From NCBI RefSeq assembly GCF_002093115.1, contig NZ_NAAD01000017.1:1-64000 (forward strand): a stretch of 64,000 bases of DNA, written 5' to 3'. The first letter of the stretch is position 1, and each line of letters opens with the position of its first letter. The position numbers were made by a program, and so were the translations under genes. Positions 6,624 to 15,548 of the stretch are shown here, piece by piece. The notes beneath the pieces were generated by a model. The model saw only the letters and a program-made list of their open reading frames with translations, ran no database searches and was not told where the DNA came from. The DNA is from Geothermobacter hydrogeniphilus. GTDB taxonomy: Bacteria; Desulfobacterota; Desulfuromonadia; Desulfuromonadales; Geothermobacteraceae.

Positions 6624-7460
6624 ATGGAAAGTATCGCCATCAATCAGTCCGGCTACCAGATCAAGCGGGGCCGAATCGAGGAAATCACCGAGCTGACTGA
6701 ACTGGAAAAGTTGTTCAGAATCGTTCTGCCCGACGATGAAGCTCTTGACCATGATCCCGGGCAGTTTGTCCAGGTTTCACTGTTCGGAGTCGGCGAAGCG
6801 CCGATCTCGATCTGTTCGTCACCGACCCGGCGCGACTCTTTCGAACTCTGCGTGCGTAATGCCGGTCGTTTTACCGCGGCTCTGCATCAGCTTAAGGTCG
6901 GGGATGAAGTCGGTATCCGGGGACCCTTCGGAGTCGGTTTTCCGGTGGTCCCCCTGGAGGGGAACGATGTCCTGCTGATCGCCGGTGGTCTGGGCATCGC
7001 GCCGTTGCGCTCGCTGATCAATTTCATCATCGACAATCGGCGTGATTTCGGCAAGGTCGACATTCTGCTCGGCAGTCGTGACCCGGAAAGCATGTTGTTC
7101 TGCGACGAACTGGCCTATTGGCGCAAGCGGATCGATATCAATTTCTGCTGTTCGGTCGACCGGGCTGCTCCCGAATGGGAAGGGAATGTCGGCCTGATCA
7201 CGGCGCTGATTCCGGGGGCCAGCCTGGATCCGTTGAAGACCATCGCGGTCGCCTGCGGTCCGCCGATCATGTACCGGTTCGTGGTTGACGAGCTGCTGAA
7301 AAAGGGAATACCGGAATCGCATATCTACCTGTCGCTTGAACGGCACATGAAATGCGGGCTCGGCAAGTGCGGTCACTGCCAGATTCACGATGTCTACTGC
7401 TGTCAGGACGGTCCGGTGTTCAACTACAGCTGGGTGAAGAAAATCAAAGGAGCGATATGA
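6624..7460 (+). CDS. hydG: Hydrogenase FAD/NAD(P)-binding subunit HydG-like (sulfhydrogenase gamma)
   Basis: 278-residue ferredoxin-NADP reductase-type flavoprotein. FAD-binding is indicated by PISICSSPT and the beta-barrel before it. NAD(P) binding is shown by IAGGLGIAPLRSL near residue 115. A C-terminal Cys cluster, MKCGLGKCGHCQI...YCCQDGP, should hold a 2Fe-2S centre as in dihydroorotate dehydrogenase PyrK and HydG. It would couple H2 oxidation or evolution to NAD(P)H. The stop codon overlaps the hydD start (ATGA). This HydG is not the radical-SAM [FeFe]-hydrogenase maturase of the same name. Confidence 0.87.
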   Translation: MESIAINQSGYQIKRGRIEEITELTELEKLFRIVLPDDEALDHDPGQFVQVSLFGVGEAPISICSSPTRRDSFELCVRNAGRFTAALHQLKVGDEVGIRGPFGVGFPVVPLEGNDVLLIAGGLGIAPLRSLINFIIDNRRDFGKVDILLGSRDPESMLFCDELAYWRKRIDINFCCSVDRAAPEWEGNVGLITALIPGASLDPLKTIAVACGPPIMYRFVVDELLKKGIPESHIYLSLERHMKCGLGKCGHCQIHDVYCCQDGPVFNYSWVKKIKGAI

Positions 7461-8206
7461 TGGAGCGGCCCAAGGTTGCATTTTTCGATCTCTCCTGCTG
7501 CGAGGGATGCCAGCTGCAGGTGGCGAATCTGGGGGAAGAACTGCTCGACGTCCTCGGGTTGATCGATCTGGTGGAGTTTCGCGAGGTGATGTCCGAAACC
7601 TGGGAAGGCCGCTACGATGTCGCCATCGTCGAGGGGAGCGTGGTCAACGAGGAGTCGGAGCAGCGCCTGCGCGAGATCCGCCGGCGCAGCGACCTGCTGA
7701 TCGCCTACGGCAGCTGCGCGACTATCGGCGGGGTCAACGGCATGAAGAACCGCAAGCCCCTGCCGGAGGTTCAGCAGGAGGTTTACGGTGAGCGTGCCGA
7801 CTGGTTTCCGACGGATCGGACCCGACCGCTGCACCAGCTGGTCAAGGTCGACTATTTCATTCATGGCTGCCCGATTCATCCGCAGGAATTCATCAAGGTC
7901 CTCAAGTCGGCCCTGGCGGGACTGCCCTACCAGGTGCCCGACTACGCCGTTTGCGTCGAATGCAAATTCAACGAGAATGTCTGCTTGTATGACAAGGGGG
8001 TGACCTGTCTCGGTCCGGTGACCCGGGCCGGCTGCAATGCCTGGTGCGTCAACAACGGCAATGTCTGCTACGGCTGCCGGGGACTGGTCAGCAACCCGAA
8101 CCGGGCCGGTGCTGAAGAGGTGCTGCGCGAACACGGGCTGGATGCCGGGCTGATTGCCAACAAGATGCTGATGTACAATGCCGCGATGGAGCCGTGTGAT
8201 GAGTAG
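7457..8206 (+). CDS. hydD: [NiFe]-hydrogenase small subunit HydD-like
   Basis: 249 residues. The proximal-cluster Cys pair is in LSCCEGCQLQV near residue 15, with further ligands in YGSCATIGG and IHGCPIHP. The C-terminal third carries many Cys (CVECKFNENVC, GCNAWCVNNGNVCYGC), enough for two more 4Fe-4S clusters. No twin-arginine signal is present, so the enzyme is cytoplasmic, as expected for group 3. It overlaps hydG by ATGA and hydA by 8 bases, indicating translational coupling. Confidence 0.9.
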   Translation: MMERPKVAFFDLSCCEGCQLQVANLGEELLDVLGLIDLVEFREVMSETWEGRYDVAIVEGSVVNEESEQRLREIRRRSDLLIAYGSCATIGGVNGMKNRKPLPEVQQEVYGERADWFPTDRTRPLHQLVKVDYFIHGCPIHPQEFIKVLKSALAGLPYQVPDYAVCVECKFNENVCLYDKGVTCLGPVTRAGCNAWCVNNGNVCYGCRGLVSNPNRAGAEEVLREHGLDAGLIANKMLMYNAAMEPCDE

Positions 8207-9524
8207 AAATGTTTCGGTCAATGTGGAATTTCTGACCCGGGTTGAGGGACACGGTCATATCGTCGTCGATGTGGCGAACGGTGTCCTGCAGAAAGCCGAA
8301 CTGCAGATCGTCGAGGCGCCGCGGTTTTTCGAGGCCCTGCTGCAGGGGCGCTCGATCTTCGAGGCCCAGCACATCACCTCGCGGATCTGCGGCATCTGCG
8401 CCTGCGGACACAGCCTGGCCTCGATTCAGGCGGCCGAGAGCGCCATCGGCTTCAGCCCGAGCGCGCAGACCATTGCTCTGCGCAAGCTGCTGCTGCACAT
8501 GGAGAATCTCGACAGCCATATCCTCCATATCTATATGCTGGCCGCTCCCGACCTGCTCGGGGTGCAGAGCTTCATGGGGCTGATGCCGGAGCATGCCGAC
8601 GCGGTGCGGCGGGCGCTGCGGATGAAGAAAGCCTGCAACGATGTCTGCGATATCCTGGTCGGTCGCCATGTGCATCCGATCTCCTGCGTTGTCGGCGGGT
8701 TCACCAAACTTCCCGATGTTCGCCAACTCGAAGCGATGCACGCCCTGCTGTTGCAGATCCGCGAGGACCTGGTGCCGACGGTCGCGTTGCTCGGGGCCCT
8801 GAAGTTTCCCGAGTTTGAACGCGAAACCGAGTATGTCGCCCTGGTCAGTGACGAACCCGAGTATCCGCTGCTCAGCGGCGATGTCGGTTCCAGCGACGGG
8901 GTGCGCAAGGTCAAGGAAGACTACCGGGCGGTCACCAACGAATTCCTCGTTCCGCACTCCACCGCCAAACATGCCCGGCTCAGTCGTGGTTCCTACGCCG
9001 TCGGCGCGCTGGCGCGGTTCAATCTCAATGCCGCCAGGCTGCATCCCGCCGCCCGCCAGGCGGCCGCAGAGATCGGCCTGAGCGCCCCCTGTCACAATCC
9101 GTTTCTCAATACCGCCGCCCAGCTGGTCGAGTGCGTGCATTGCAGCGAGGAAGCCATCGGTATCATCGAGCAGTTTCTGGAGCAGGGGATCGATCAGGGC
9201 GAAGCGGTCATTGTCGGCGTCAACGAGAACCGGCAGATTCCGGTGCGTGCCGGGCACGGTGTCGGCGCGGTCGAGGTGCCGCGCGGGATTCTCTTCCACG
9301 ACTATGAGGTCGATGCCGAGGGGATCATTCAGAAGGCCAACTGCGTGATTCCGACCGGGCAGAACCTGCAGAACATCGAGGATGACATGCACAAGCTGGT
9401 ACCGGAGATCCTCGACCGGGATCCGGCCGAGATCACCCTGGCTCTGGAGATGCTGGTACGGGCCTACGACCCCTGCATCTCCTGTTCGACCCATTTTCTG
9501 CAGGTTGAGTTCGTTGGTCGCTGA
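8199..9524 (+). CDS. hydA: [NiFe]-hydrogenase large subunit HydA-like
   Basis: 441 residues containing the Ni-Fe active site. The L1 motif RICGIC lies near residues 60-66 and the L2 motif DPCISCSTHF at the C-terminus. The L2 end is followed by 6 residues (LQVEFVGR region), the usual short tail removed by the maturation protease encoded next. The motifs and the HydB/G/D partners fit group 3b (bidirectional, NADP-linked), but the subgroup is inference without a tree. The start at 8199 overlaps the end of hydD. Confidence 0.93.
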   Translation: MSRNVSVNVEFLTRVEGHGHIVVDVANGVLQKAELQIVEAPRFFEALLQGRSIFEAQHITSRICGICACGHSLASIQAAESAIGFSPSAQTIALRKLLLHMENLDSHILHIYMLAAPDLLGVQSFMGLMPEHADAVRRALRMKKACNDVCDILVGRHVHPISCVVGGFTKLPDVRQLEAMHALLLQIREDLVPTVALLGALKFPEFERETEYVALVSDEPEYPLLSGDVGSSDGVRKVKEDYRAVTNEFLVPHSTAKHARLSRGSYAVGALARFNLNAARLHPAARQAAAEIGLSAPCHNPFLNTAAQLVECVHCSEEAIGIIEQFLEQGIDQGEAVIVGVNENRQIPVRAGHGVGAVEVPRGILFHDYEVDAEGIIQKANCVIPTGQNLQNIEDDMHKLVPEILDRDPAEITLALEMLVRAYDPCISCSTHFLQVEFVGR

Positions 9525-10017
9525 ACTTCTGACCGAGTTGTTCACCGACCGGCTGCCGGAGAGCCTGCTGGTCGGTCTCGGCAACCCCCTGCGCCGGGAT
9601 GACGGGGTCGGGCCGTACCTGGCCGAAGAACTGGCAAAGCTTTCCGGCATTCGCAGCGAAAACGCCGGTGACCGGCCGGAACGGGCCATCGACTTCGCCG
9701 CCAGGCACCGCCCGCGGCAGCTGGTCTTTTTGGATGCCGCCGATTTCGGCGGCCGGCCCGGCGAGCTGCGGCGTATCGACCCCTCCGAGTTGAGCAGCCG
9801 CTCCCTGAGCAGCCATCGGCTGCCCCTGCCGGCACTGATCGCCTGGATTGAGGCCGAGTACCCGACCCGCTGCTTCTGCCTGGGTATTCAGGCTGTCGAC
9901 ATGCAACTGGGGGAGGGCCTGACTCCGGCGGTCGCCGCCACCACTGCCGAGCTGCTCGACTGGTTCGCGCGGCGTCTGGAGATGGAACGGACGCCTCCCG
10001 TCACTCCCCCTGCCTGA
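9514..10017 (+). CDS. Hydrogenase maturation protease (HyaD/HycI family)
   Basis: About 167 residues. It has the family's N-terminal GLGNPLRRDDGVGP (Ni-sensing acidic residue), LVFLDAADFGGRPGE with the second Asp, and SSHRLPLPAL with the His ligand. It should cleave the C-terminal tail of HydA after nickel insertion. No ATG precedes the domain. TTG at 9514 (or 9505) is the likely start and overlaps the end of hydA, so coupled translation at a non-ATG codon is inferred. Last gene of the operon. Confidence 0.87.
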   Translation: MVAELLTELFTDRLPESLLVGLGNPLRRDDGVGPYLAEELAKLSGIRSENAGDRPERAIDFAARHRPRQLVFLDAADFGGRPGELRRIDPSELSSRSLSSHRLPLPALIAWIEAEYPTRCFCLGIQAVDMQLGEGLTPAVAATTAELLDWFARRLEMERTPPVTPPA

Positions 10018-10085
10018 ATGTTTTTCCTCCTGGCCTCTGCGGCTTTTTCTTTCGGCCTGGCCGCGGCGTGCGGACCTGCGCGCTT

Positions 10086-10127
10086 TTGACCCAGGTCAAG
10101 GTTCGCCTGCTGTAGTAACGTTAGTAT
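10086..10127 (+). promoter_or_regulatory. CRP/FNR-family operator (HcpR/DNR-like) and promoter of the porin gene
   Basis: TTGACCCAGGTCAA (10086-10099) is a perfect TTGACC-CA-GGTCAA palindrome of the TTGAC-N4-GTCAA type known for HcpR/DNR regulators. A weak -10 box TAGTAT lies at 10122-10127. The palindrome centre is then about 41 bases before the expected start, the classical class II activator position. The regulator itself is not in the window. Confidence 0.55.
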
Positions 10128-10253
10128 CTTCTAAATTTTTTTGAAAAGGAGGTTTCCCACTGTCCTGCCGGCAGCGTCCGGCTTTTTCGGCAAAACACGC
10201 AGGGGCGGTTTCCGCCCCGGGAATGACCCACCAGAGATGGAGGAAAAAGAGGA

Positions 10254-11636
10254 ATGAAACGAGGAATCTGCTTGTTAGTCATGTTGTTGCTGGCCCTGCC
10301 GCAGGTTGTTGCCGCCGTGGAACTCGGCGAGGTTGTGACCAAGGCCAAGAAGATCACCCTCGGGGCCGCGATAAGGACCCGTTACGAAAACCGTTACAAT
10401 CATGATTTCGATGACGCCACGCCCAACAGCTCCGACTTCACCCTGCTGCGAACCCGGTTGAACATCGGCATGGACGTGACCGACGATGTCAAGGCCTTCG
10501 TCCAGATTCAGGATTCGCGCATCTTCGGTGCCAACCAGAACGAGGCCGACAACGGACAGAGTCTGGATCTGCGTCAGGGCTATGTCGATGTGCTCGAGTT
10601 CGCCGGGCTGCCCATGACCCTGCGGGTCGGCCGACAGACCCTGGTATACGGCGATCAGCGCCTGATCGGCGCCTTCGACTGGAACAACGTCGGGCGGGCT
10701 TTCGACGGCGCCAGGGCCATGATCCGGCTGACGGACAACCTGCAGCTCGACCTGTTCGCCACCAAGGTCGCCGAACTGGACAACGCGGTCGGCGAGCAGG
10801 AGTCGATCACCCCCTTCTCTCCGACCCTGGTTTCCGGCAATGCCACCGCCGGCGCCGACGAGGACCAGAACTTCTACGGTGCCTATGCCATGTGGACGCC
10901 CGGCAGGCAGGTGGCTGATTTCTACCTGCTCTACATGGAGGACAACTCCCCTACCGTAGTCCCGACCCGGGGTATCGGCGCCGGAACGCCGCTCACCACG
11001 GGAACCGAGAATATCGAGCTGTGGACCCTCGGCACCCGCCTGAAGGGGCCGCTGCCGGCCCTGGCCGGTCTCGATTACGGCTTTGAGGGCGCCTACCAGT
11101 TCGGTGACGGGGCCGATCTCGATATCAGCGCCTTCGCCCTGCACGGAGAACTCGGTTACGCTCTGCCGCTGTTCAAAAAATCCCGCCTGAGCATCGAGGC
11201 CAACTGGGCCAGTGGTGACGACGATCCCACCGACGGCGATTTCAACACCTTCAGCAACCTGTTTCCGACCAACCACCTGCACTACGGCTACATGGATCGG
11301 GTCGGCTGGAGCAACGCCCGCAACTACGCGCTCAAGTTGGACAGCCAGGTCACCGCCAAGCTGAAGACCAAACTGCACTTCTGGTATTTCGAACTGGCCG
11401 AAGAGGAGGACGCTCTCTACCATGCTGGCGGCGGGACCATTTTCGCTGCTGGCGCCGCCAACGGCGAGCGCGAGGTCGGCCAGGAGATCGATCTGGTCGC
11501 GACCTACAAGTACAATCAGGTGCTGACCTTCGAGGCGGCCTACGCGCACTTCTTCGTCGGTGACGCGGTCGAGAACGCCAAAGTTGAAGCGGCAGATGCC
11601 GATTTTGCCTACGTGCAGATGAACCTGAAGTTCTGA
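10254..11636 (+). CDS. Outer-membrane beta-barrel porin, alginate-export family
   Basis: 460 residues with a clear signal peptide (MKRGICLLVMLLLALPQVVAA, cleavage near 21). The mature part alternates polar and hydrophobic residues, is rich in Gly/Asp/Asn, and ends FAYVQMNLKF with the terminal Phe typical of outer-membrane proteins. The early stretch ITLGAAIRTRYENRYNHDF and LRTRLNIGMDV...QIQDSRIFG resemble Alginate_exp-domain proteins, common in Geobacter-type genomes as general porins. Alginate need not be the substrate. It has its own promoter with a CRP/FNR-type site and a strong terminator. RBS: GGAGGAAAAAGAGGA. Confidence 0.83.
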   Translation: MKRGICLLVMLLLALPQVVAAVELGEVVTKAKKITLGAAIRTRYENRYNHDFDDATPNSSDFTLLRTRLNIGMDVTDDVKAFVQIQDSRIFGANQNEADNGQSLDLRQGYVDVLEFAGLPMTLRVGRQTLVYGDQRLIGAFDWNNVGRAFDGARAMIRLTDNLQLDLFATKVAELDNAVGEQESITPFSPTLVSGNATAGADEDQNFYGAYAMWTPGRQVADFYLLYMEDNSPTVVPTRGIGAGTPLTTGTENIELWTLGTRLKGPLPALAGLDYGFEGAYQFGDGADLDISAFALHGELGYALPLFKKSRLSIEANWASGDDDPTDGDFNTFSNLFPTNHLHYGYMDRVGWSNARNYALKLDSQVTAKLKTKLHFWYFELAEEEDALYHAGGGTIFAAGAANGEREVGQEIDLVATYKYNQVLTFEAAYAHFFVGDAVENAKVEAADADFAYVQMNLKF

Positions 11637-11666
11637 GCCCGGAACGGAACCATCTGTTTCGCGCGA

Positions 11667-11700
11667 CGCGGCCACCGGCAACCCGGTGGCCGCGTTTCTG
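11667..11700 (+). terminator. Intrinsic terminator of the porin gene
   Basis: Perfect 12-bp stem CGCGGCCACCGG (11667-11678) / CCGGTGGCCGCG (11683-11694) with a CAAC loop, followed by TTTCTG. Confidence 0.8.
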
Positions 11701-11747
11701 TCTGCCCGGCATGGGGCCGGCTGCCGGACGCGACACGCCCGGACCTT

Positions 11748-13748
11748 TCAGGAGACGGGCGTGTCCACAGGGGAATCGGACAGTTCTCCGTGGAGCAGCT
11801 GGCGGGCCCGGTCGAGATCTTCGCCGGCGCCGAGCAGCATCAGGGTGTCCCCCTCCTCCAGGCTGAATTCGGCAGTCGGATTGTAGAGAATCCGCTCCTT
11901 GCGCACCACGCCGACCACCATGGTCCCGGTGCGGGCGCGAAACTGCAGTTCCGCCAGGGTGCGCCCCATGCAGGGGGAATGTTCGGGGAGGGGGCGGAAC
12001 TCGATCCGGCCGTCTTCAAGCACGCTGAGATAGCCGGCCAGGTCGGCCGGCGGGACGGCCGGTTCACGCAGGCCGCCGTAGTGTTCCTGGCGCAGGGAGG
12101 CGATCAGCTTGAGGGTCTTGCCTTCGGGGATGGCAAAGCTGCGCAGCAGACATGCCGCCATCTGCAGGCTGGCCTCGAATTCATCGGGAATCACTTCGTC
12201 GGCGCCGAATTCGTAGAGCCGGTCGAGGTCGAGGACGAAGCGGGTCCGCACCAGGATGTAGAGCCGGTCGTTGATTTCCCGGGCGGCCTGGATGGTGCCG
12301 GCCAGCGCGGACGGGTCATTGATCGCCAGCACCAGGGCCCGGGCCCGGCCGGTACCGACCCGTTCCAGCACCGTGCGTGACGTGGCGTCGCCGTAGACGA
12401 TGAACTCTCCCCGTTCGCGGGCGCGGCGGACGATCTCACCGTTCATTTCGATGTGGATGTAGGGAATCTGCATGTCCCTGAGTACCCGGGCGACGTTGCG
12501 CCCCGCCAGACCGTAGCCGGCGATGACCACATGCCCCTGCAGGTTGGCGGTCTGTTCTTCCTCCGTGTCGCTCCAGGACTCCTTGCGGTTGCTCAGCATG
12601 CCCGCCAGTCGTTCAGCGATGACCCCGGCGCGCGAGAAGAGCAGCGGCGTGGTCATCATCGACAGGGTGATGACGAACAGGGTGATCTGGTAACTGTGTT
12701 CGGGGATCAGATACAGAGACCTGGCCTGTTTGAGCAGGATGAAGGAGAACTCCCCGACCTGAAACAGGATCAGTCCGGAGAGCAGCGAGATGCGCAACGG
12801 AAATCGTGCCCAGAGCGCGGCCAGGGTGGCGATGAGAGCCTTGAGCAGGCAGAGCAGCAGGAACAGGCCGAGGATCAGCGGACCGTCGTCGCTCAGGCTG
12901 CGGACATTGACCAGCATTCCCATGGAGATGAAGAAGATCGCCAGGAAGGTATCCCGAAAGGGGATGATGTCGGACAGCGCCTGGTGCGAGTAGTCCGACT
13001 CGGCCAGGGCCAGCCCGGCCAGAAAGGCCCCCAGGGCCAGGGACAGCCCGGCCAGGTGGGTGACCCAGGCCGTTCCCAGGACCAGGAAGAGGATGGTCAG
13101 CCGGAACAGCTCCGGTGCCCTGGTGCGCAGCACGCTGATCAGCAGCGGTTGCAGCAGGTAGCGGGAAAAAACGAACAGTCCGGCCAGCAGCCCGAGCGCC
13201 CCGGCGACGCCGAGCAGGGTGAACTCCCGGGCCTGGCCTCCCAACAGGGGAAGCGCGACCAGGAAGAAGATCACGCTCAGATCCTGGAACAGCAGTACGG
13301 CGAGGGCGATCCGGCCATGGGCGGAATCGAGTTCGCCTTTTTCCAGCAACAGCTTGAGGACGATGGCGGTCGAGGAGAGTGCCAGGGCCATTCCCAGCAC
13401 CGCCGCGGTCCGCATCGGCAGCCCGGCCATGACGGCCAGTCCGCAGATCAGCAGGCCGGTCAGGATCACCTGGGTGGAGCCGCACTTCAGCAGCAGTCCT
13501 TTCAGGCGTAGAATCCGGCTGACCGAGAACTCCAGGCCGATGGTGAACAGCAGCATGATCACCCCGATATCGGCCATCATCTCGACATCGTTGATCCCCT
13601 TGATCAGGTGAAAGCCGTAAGGCCCCACCAGCAACCCGGTCATCAGGTAGCCGATGATCGGCGAAAGTTTGATCAGGCGGCAGAGAAAAGCGATCGCCAG
13701 GGCCAGGCCGAGCAGGATCAGGATATCTTGCAGGGAGATGGTGGTCAT
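11748..13748 (-). CDS. Cation:proton antiporter, CPA2/KefB type with TrkA domains
   Basis: 666 residues. The first about 385 residues hold 12 or so hydrophobic segments (LILLGLALAIAFLCRL, IGYLMTGLLVGPYGF, ADIGVIMLLFTIGLEFS, the Na/H-exchanger-2 signature). A TrkA-N Rossmann domain begins at GHVVIAGYGLAGRNVARVL (about 406), so NAD(H) or nucleotide gating is expected. A TrkA-C domain follows, ending SLEEGDTLMLLGAGEDLDRA. It probably exports K+ or Na+ in exchange for H+. Monocistronic, convergent with the porin. The glutathione-gated KefB/KefC motif set is not demonstrable. Confidence 0.9.
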   Translation of the reverse strand: MTTISLQDILILLGLALAIAFLCRLIKLSPIIGYLMTGLLVGPYGFHLIKGINDVEMMADIGVIMLLFTIGLEFSVSRILRLKGLLLKCGSTQVILTGLLICGLAVMAGLPMRTAAVLGMALALSSTAIVLKLLLEKGELDSAHGRIALAVLLFQDLSVIFFLVALPLLGGQAREFTLLGVAGALGLLAGLFVFSRYLLQPLLISVLRTRAPELFRLTILFLVLGTAWVTHLAGLSLALGAFLAGLALAESDYSHQALSDIIPFRDTFLAIFFISMGMLVNVRSLSDDGPLILGLFLLLCLLKALIATLAALWARFPLRISLLSGLILFQVGEFSFILLKQARSLYLIPEHSYQITLFVITLSMMTTPLLFSRAGVIAERLAGMLSNRKESWSDTEEEQTANLQGHVVIAGYGLAGRNVARVLRDMQIPYIHIEMNGEIVRRARERGEFIVYGDATSRTVLERVGTGRARALVLAINDPSALAGTIQAAREINDRLYILVRTRFVLDLDRLYEFGADEVIPDEFEASLQMAACLLRSFAIPEGKTLKLIASLRQEHYGGLREPAVPPADLAGYLSVLEDGRIEFRPLPEHSPCMGRTLAELQFRARTGTMVVGVVRKERILYNPTAEFSLEEGDTLMLLGAGEDLDRARQLLHGELSDSPVDTPVS

Positions 13749-13840
13749 GACGTATCCCGGAACGAGGAGGAAATGGCAGATGCGGCGCGGTTATGTCACC
13801 ATGCCACCATGCACAACGGTCATGGAGTGTTCAGGGCAAC

Positions 13841-14000
13841 CTGAATCTGTGAGTTCCTGTTGGATGGAAAGTGCAAGTGCTTAGCCTGAATGGGATTTTC
13901 AAAAATCTAAAGCGCACCCATAGGTTCGCTGGTGATTTTTGGGAAGCTCAGGCAGGTCAATGACTTGTGCTGTCCGCCGACAAGGAATTCATTGATTCAG
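13841..14000 (+). repeat. MITE-like palindromic repeat, family A, copy A2
   Basis: 160 bp bounded by CTGAATCTGTGAGTTCCTGT and its inverted counterpart ACAAGGAATTCATTGATTCAG. The arms pair through most of the length (GGATGGAAAGTGCAAG with CTTGTGCTGTCC). The central loop holds AAAGCGCACCCATAGGTTCGCTGG, shared with A1 and absent from A3. It occupies the space between the antiporter start and the dapL terminator; no gene is seen in 13749-14074. Confidence 0.82.
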
Positions 14001-14020
14001 GGTAAGTATAGCGGATTTGG

Positions 14021-14057
14021 AGGGGGAAAAAAGACGGGCGGCCTTTTCGGCCGCCCG
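14021..14057 (-). terminator. Intrinsic terminator of dapL
   Basis: On the - strand, stem CGGGCGGCC / GGCCGCCCG (14057-14049 with 14043-14035) and a GAAAA loop are followed by TCTTTTTTCCCCC. It lies 18 bases after the dapL stop. Confidence 0.88.
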
Positions 14058-14074
14058 GTATGGTTCTGTCTCTG

Positions 14075-15310
14075 CTATTTTCCCCACTTCTCCCGGATGC
14101 GCCGGACCGCGGTTTCGACGTTGTTCCGCTCACCGAAGGCGCTGAGGCGGAAGTAGCCCTCTCCGGAAGGACCGAAACCGCTGCCCGGGGTGCCGACAAC
14201 AGAGCATTCGTGCAGCAGTTTGTCGAAGAAATCCCAGCTGCTCATCCCTTGTGGTGACTTCAACCAGATGTAGGGGGCGTTGACCCCGCCGTAACACTGG
14301 ATGCCGGCGGCGGTGAGCCCTTCGCGGATGATCCGGGCGTTCTCCATGTAATAGTCGATCACCCCCTTGACCTGGGCCCAGCCCTCTTCCGAGTAGACCG
14401 CGGCGGCGGCCTTCTGCACCGGGTAGGAGACGCCGTTGAACTTGGTACACTGGCGGCGGTTCCAGAGCTGGTTGAAGCTGGCGCGTTCGCCATCGGCGGT
14501 GGTGCCGGTCAATGCTTCGGGAACCACGGTCAGGCCGCAGCGCACCCCGGTGAAACCGGCGGTTTTGGAAAAGGAACGGAACTCGATGGCGCATTTTTCA
14601 GCGCCTTCGATCTGGTAGATCGAATGGGGAATGTGGTCTTCGGTGATAAAGGCCTCGTAGGCGGCGTCGAAGAGGATCACCGCATCGTTTTCCAGGGCGT
14701 AGTCGACCCAGCCCTTGAGCTGTTCCCGGGTTGCCACGGTGCCGGTCGGGTTGTTCGGGAAACAGAGGTAGATCAGATCGACCTTCTCGCTCGGGAACTG
14801 CGGAGTGAATCCATTCTCCTCGGTGCAGGGCATGTAGATGATGCCTTCGTAGTAGCCCTGCTCATTCATCTTTCCGCTGCGGCCGACCATGACGTTGGTG
14901 TCGTTGTAGACCGGATAGACCGGATCACCGATGGCGACCTTGTTGGAAAGATCAAAAATGTCGAGGATGTTGGCACTGTCGCACTTGGAGCCGTCGGAGA
15001 TGAACACTTCGGACGGTTTCAGCTCAACGCCGAGCGGCTTGTAGGCCTTGTCAATAATGATCTGCGACAGCCAGTCGTAGCCCTGCTCGGGGCCGTAACC
15101 GTGAAAGGTTTCGCCCCGGGCCATCTCATCCACGCCCTCGTGAAAAGCCTTGACCACTGCCGGGACCAGCGGCCTGGTGACATCACCGATGCCGAGTCGG
15201 ATAACGTCGACATCCGGGTTGGCGGAAGTGAATTCGGAAACCCGCCGGCTGATCTCGGGGAACAGGTAGCCGGCCTGGAGTTTCAAGTAGTTATCGTTGA
15301 TTCGTGCCAT
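14075..15310 (-). CDS. dapL: LL-diaminopimelate aminotransferase
   Basis: 411-residue PLP enzyme converting tetrahydrodipicolinate directly to LL-diaminopimelate with glutamate as donor, bypassing DapD/C/E. The N-terminus [20 protein letters not shown] and [12 protein letters not shown] are characteristic of DapL. PLP-binding residues appear in [19 protein letters not shown], and the Schiff-base Lys in [12 protein letters not shown]. Length matches the 410-residue family norm. It closes the dapA-dapB-dapL group; a 236-bp gap with a family-B repeat separates it from dapB, so it may have its own promoter. Confidence 0.95.
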   Translation of the reverse strand: MARINDNYLKLQAGYLFPEISRRVSEFTSANPDVDVIRLGIGDVTRPLVPAVVKAFHEGVDEMARGETFHGYGPEQGYDWLSQIIIDKAYKPLGVELKPSEVFISDGSKCDSANILDIFDLSNKVAIGDPVYPVYNDTNVMVGRSGKMNEQGYYEGIIYMPCTEENGFTPQFPSEKVDLIYLCFPNNPTGTVATREQLKGWVDYALENDAVILFDAAYEAFITEDHIPHSIYQIEGAEKCAIEFRSFSKTAGFTGVRCGLTVVPEALTGTTADGERASFNQLWNRRQCTKFNGVSYPVQKAAAAVYSEEGWAQVKGVIDYYMENARIIREGLTAAGIQCYGGVNAPYIWLKSPQGMSSWDFFDKLLHECSVVGTPGSGFGPSGEGYFRLSAFGERNNVETAVRRIREKWGK

Positions 15311-15339
15311 GTTTCATCTCCGTGGGGGGAGCGGCTCTT

Positions 15340-15450
15340 TTCCGCCAACTCAGCGTCAGGTGACCGGCAATACGTGCTCGACGTAGCGCTGCTACGCCTG
15401 CGCCGATTGCCGATCCCCTTCCTTGATCTGACGAAAAATTTCTCGCTCCC
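15340..15450 (+). repeat. Family-B hairpin repeat, copy B3 (diverged)
   Basis: Two-tier hairpin: CGGCAAT (15365-15371) with ATTGCCG (15406-15412), inside it CGTAGC (15382-15387) with GCTACG (15391-15396). It continues CCTTGATCTGACGAAAAATTT, as in B2/B6. Located between dapL and dapB. Confidence 0.65.
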
Positions 15451-15503
15451 TGGGGGGTGTTGTCCTGAATGTGTGAAAAGGTGACCGAACCAGCCGGTCA
15501 CCC

Positions 15504-15548
15504 TCGCTTTGCCTCAATCCTTCAGCCCTTGGCCCTTAGCCGATTTTT
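15504..15548 (-). repeat. Heptamer array C10, downstream of dapB
   Basis: Read on the - strand, units GGCTAAG, GGCCAAG, GGCTGAA, GGATTGA, GGC follow the dapB stop with exact 7-base phasing. The first unit is the same as the array at 23552. No tandem duplication beyond four units. Confidence 0.6.

Noticed and set aside
5588-7460. Anaerobic sulfite reductase AsrAB reading of the first two operon genes
   Set aside because: The following genes are a [NiFe]-hydrogenase small and large subunit and a hydrogenase protease, so HydB/HydG is better supported.
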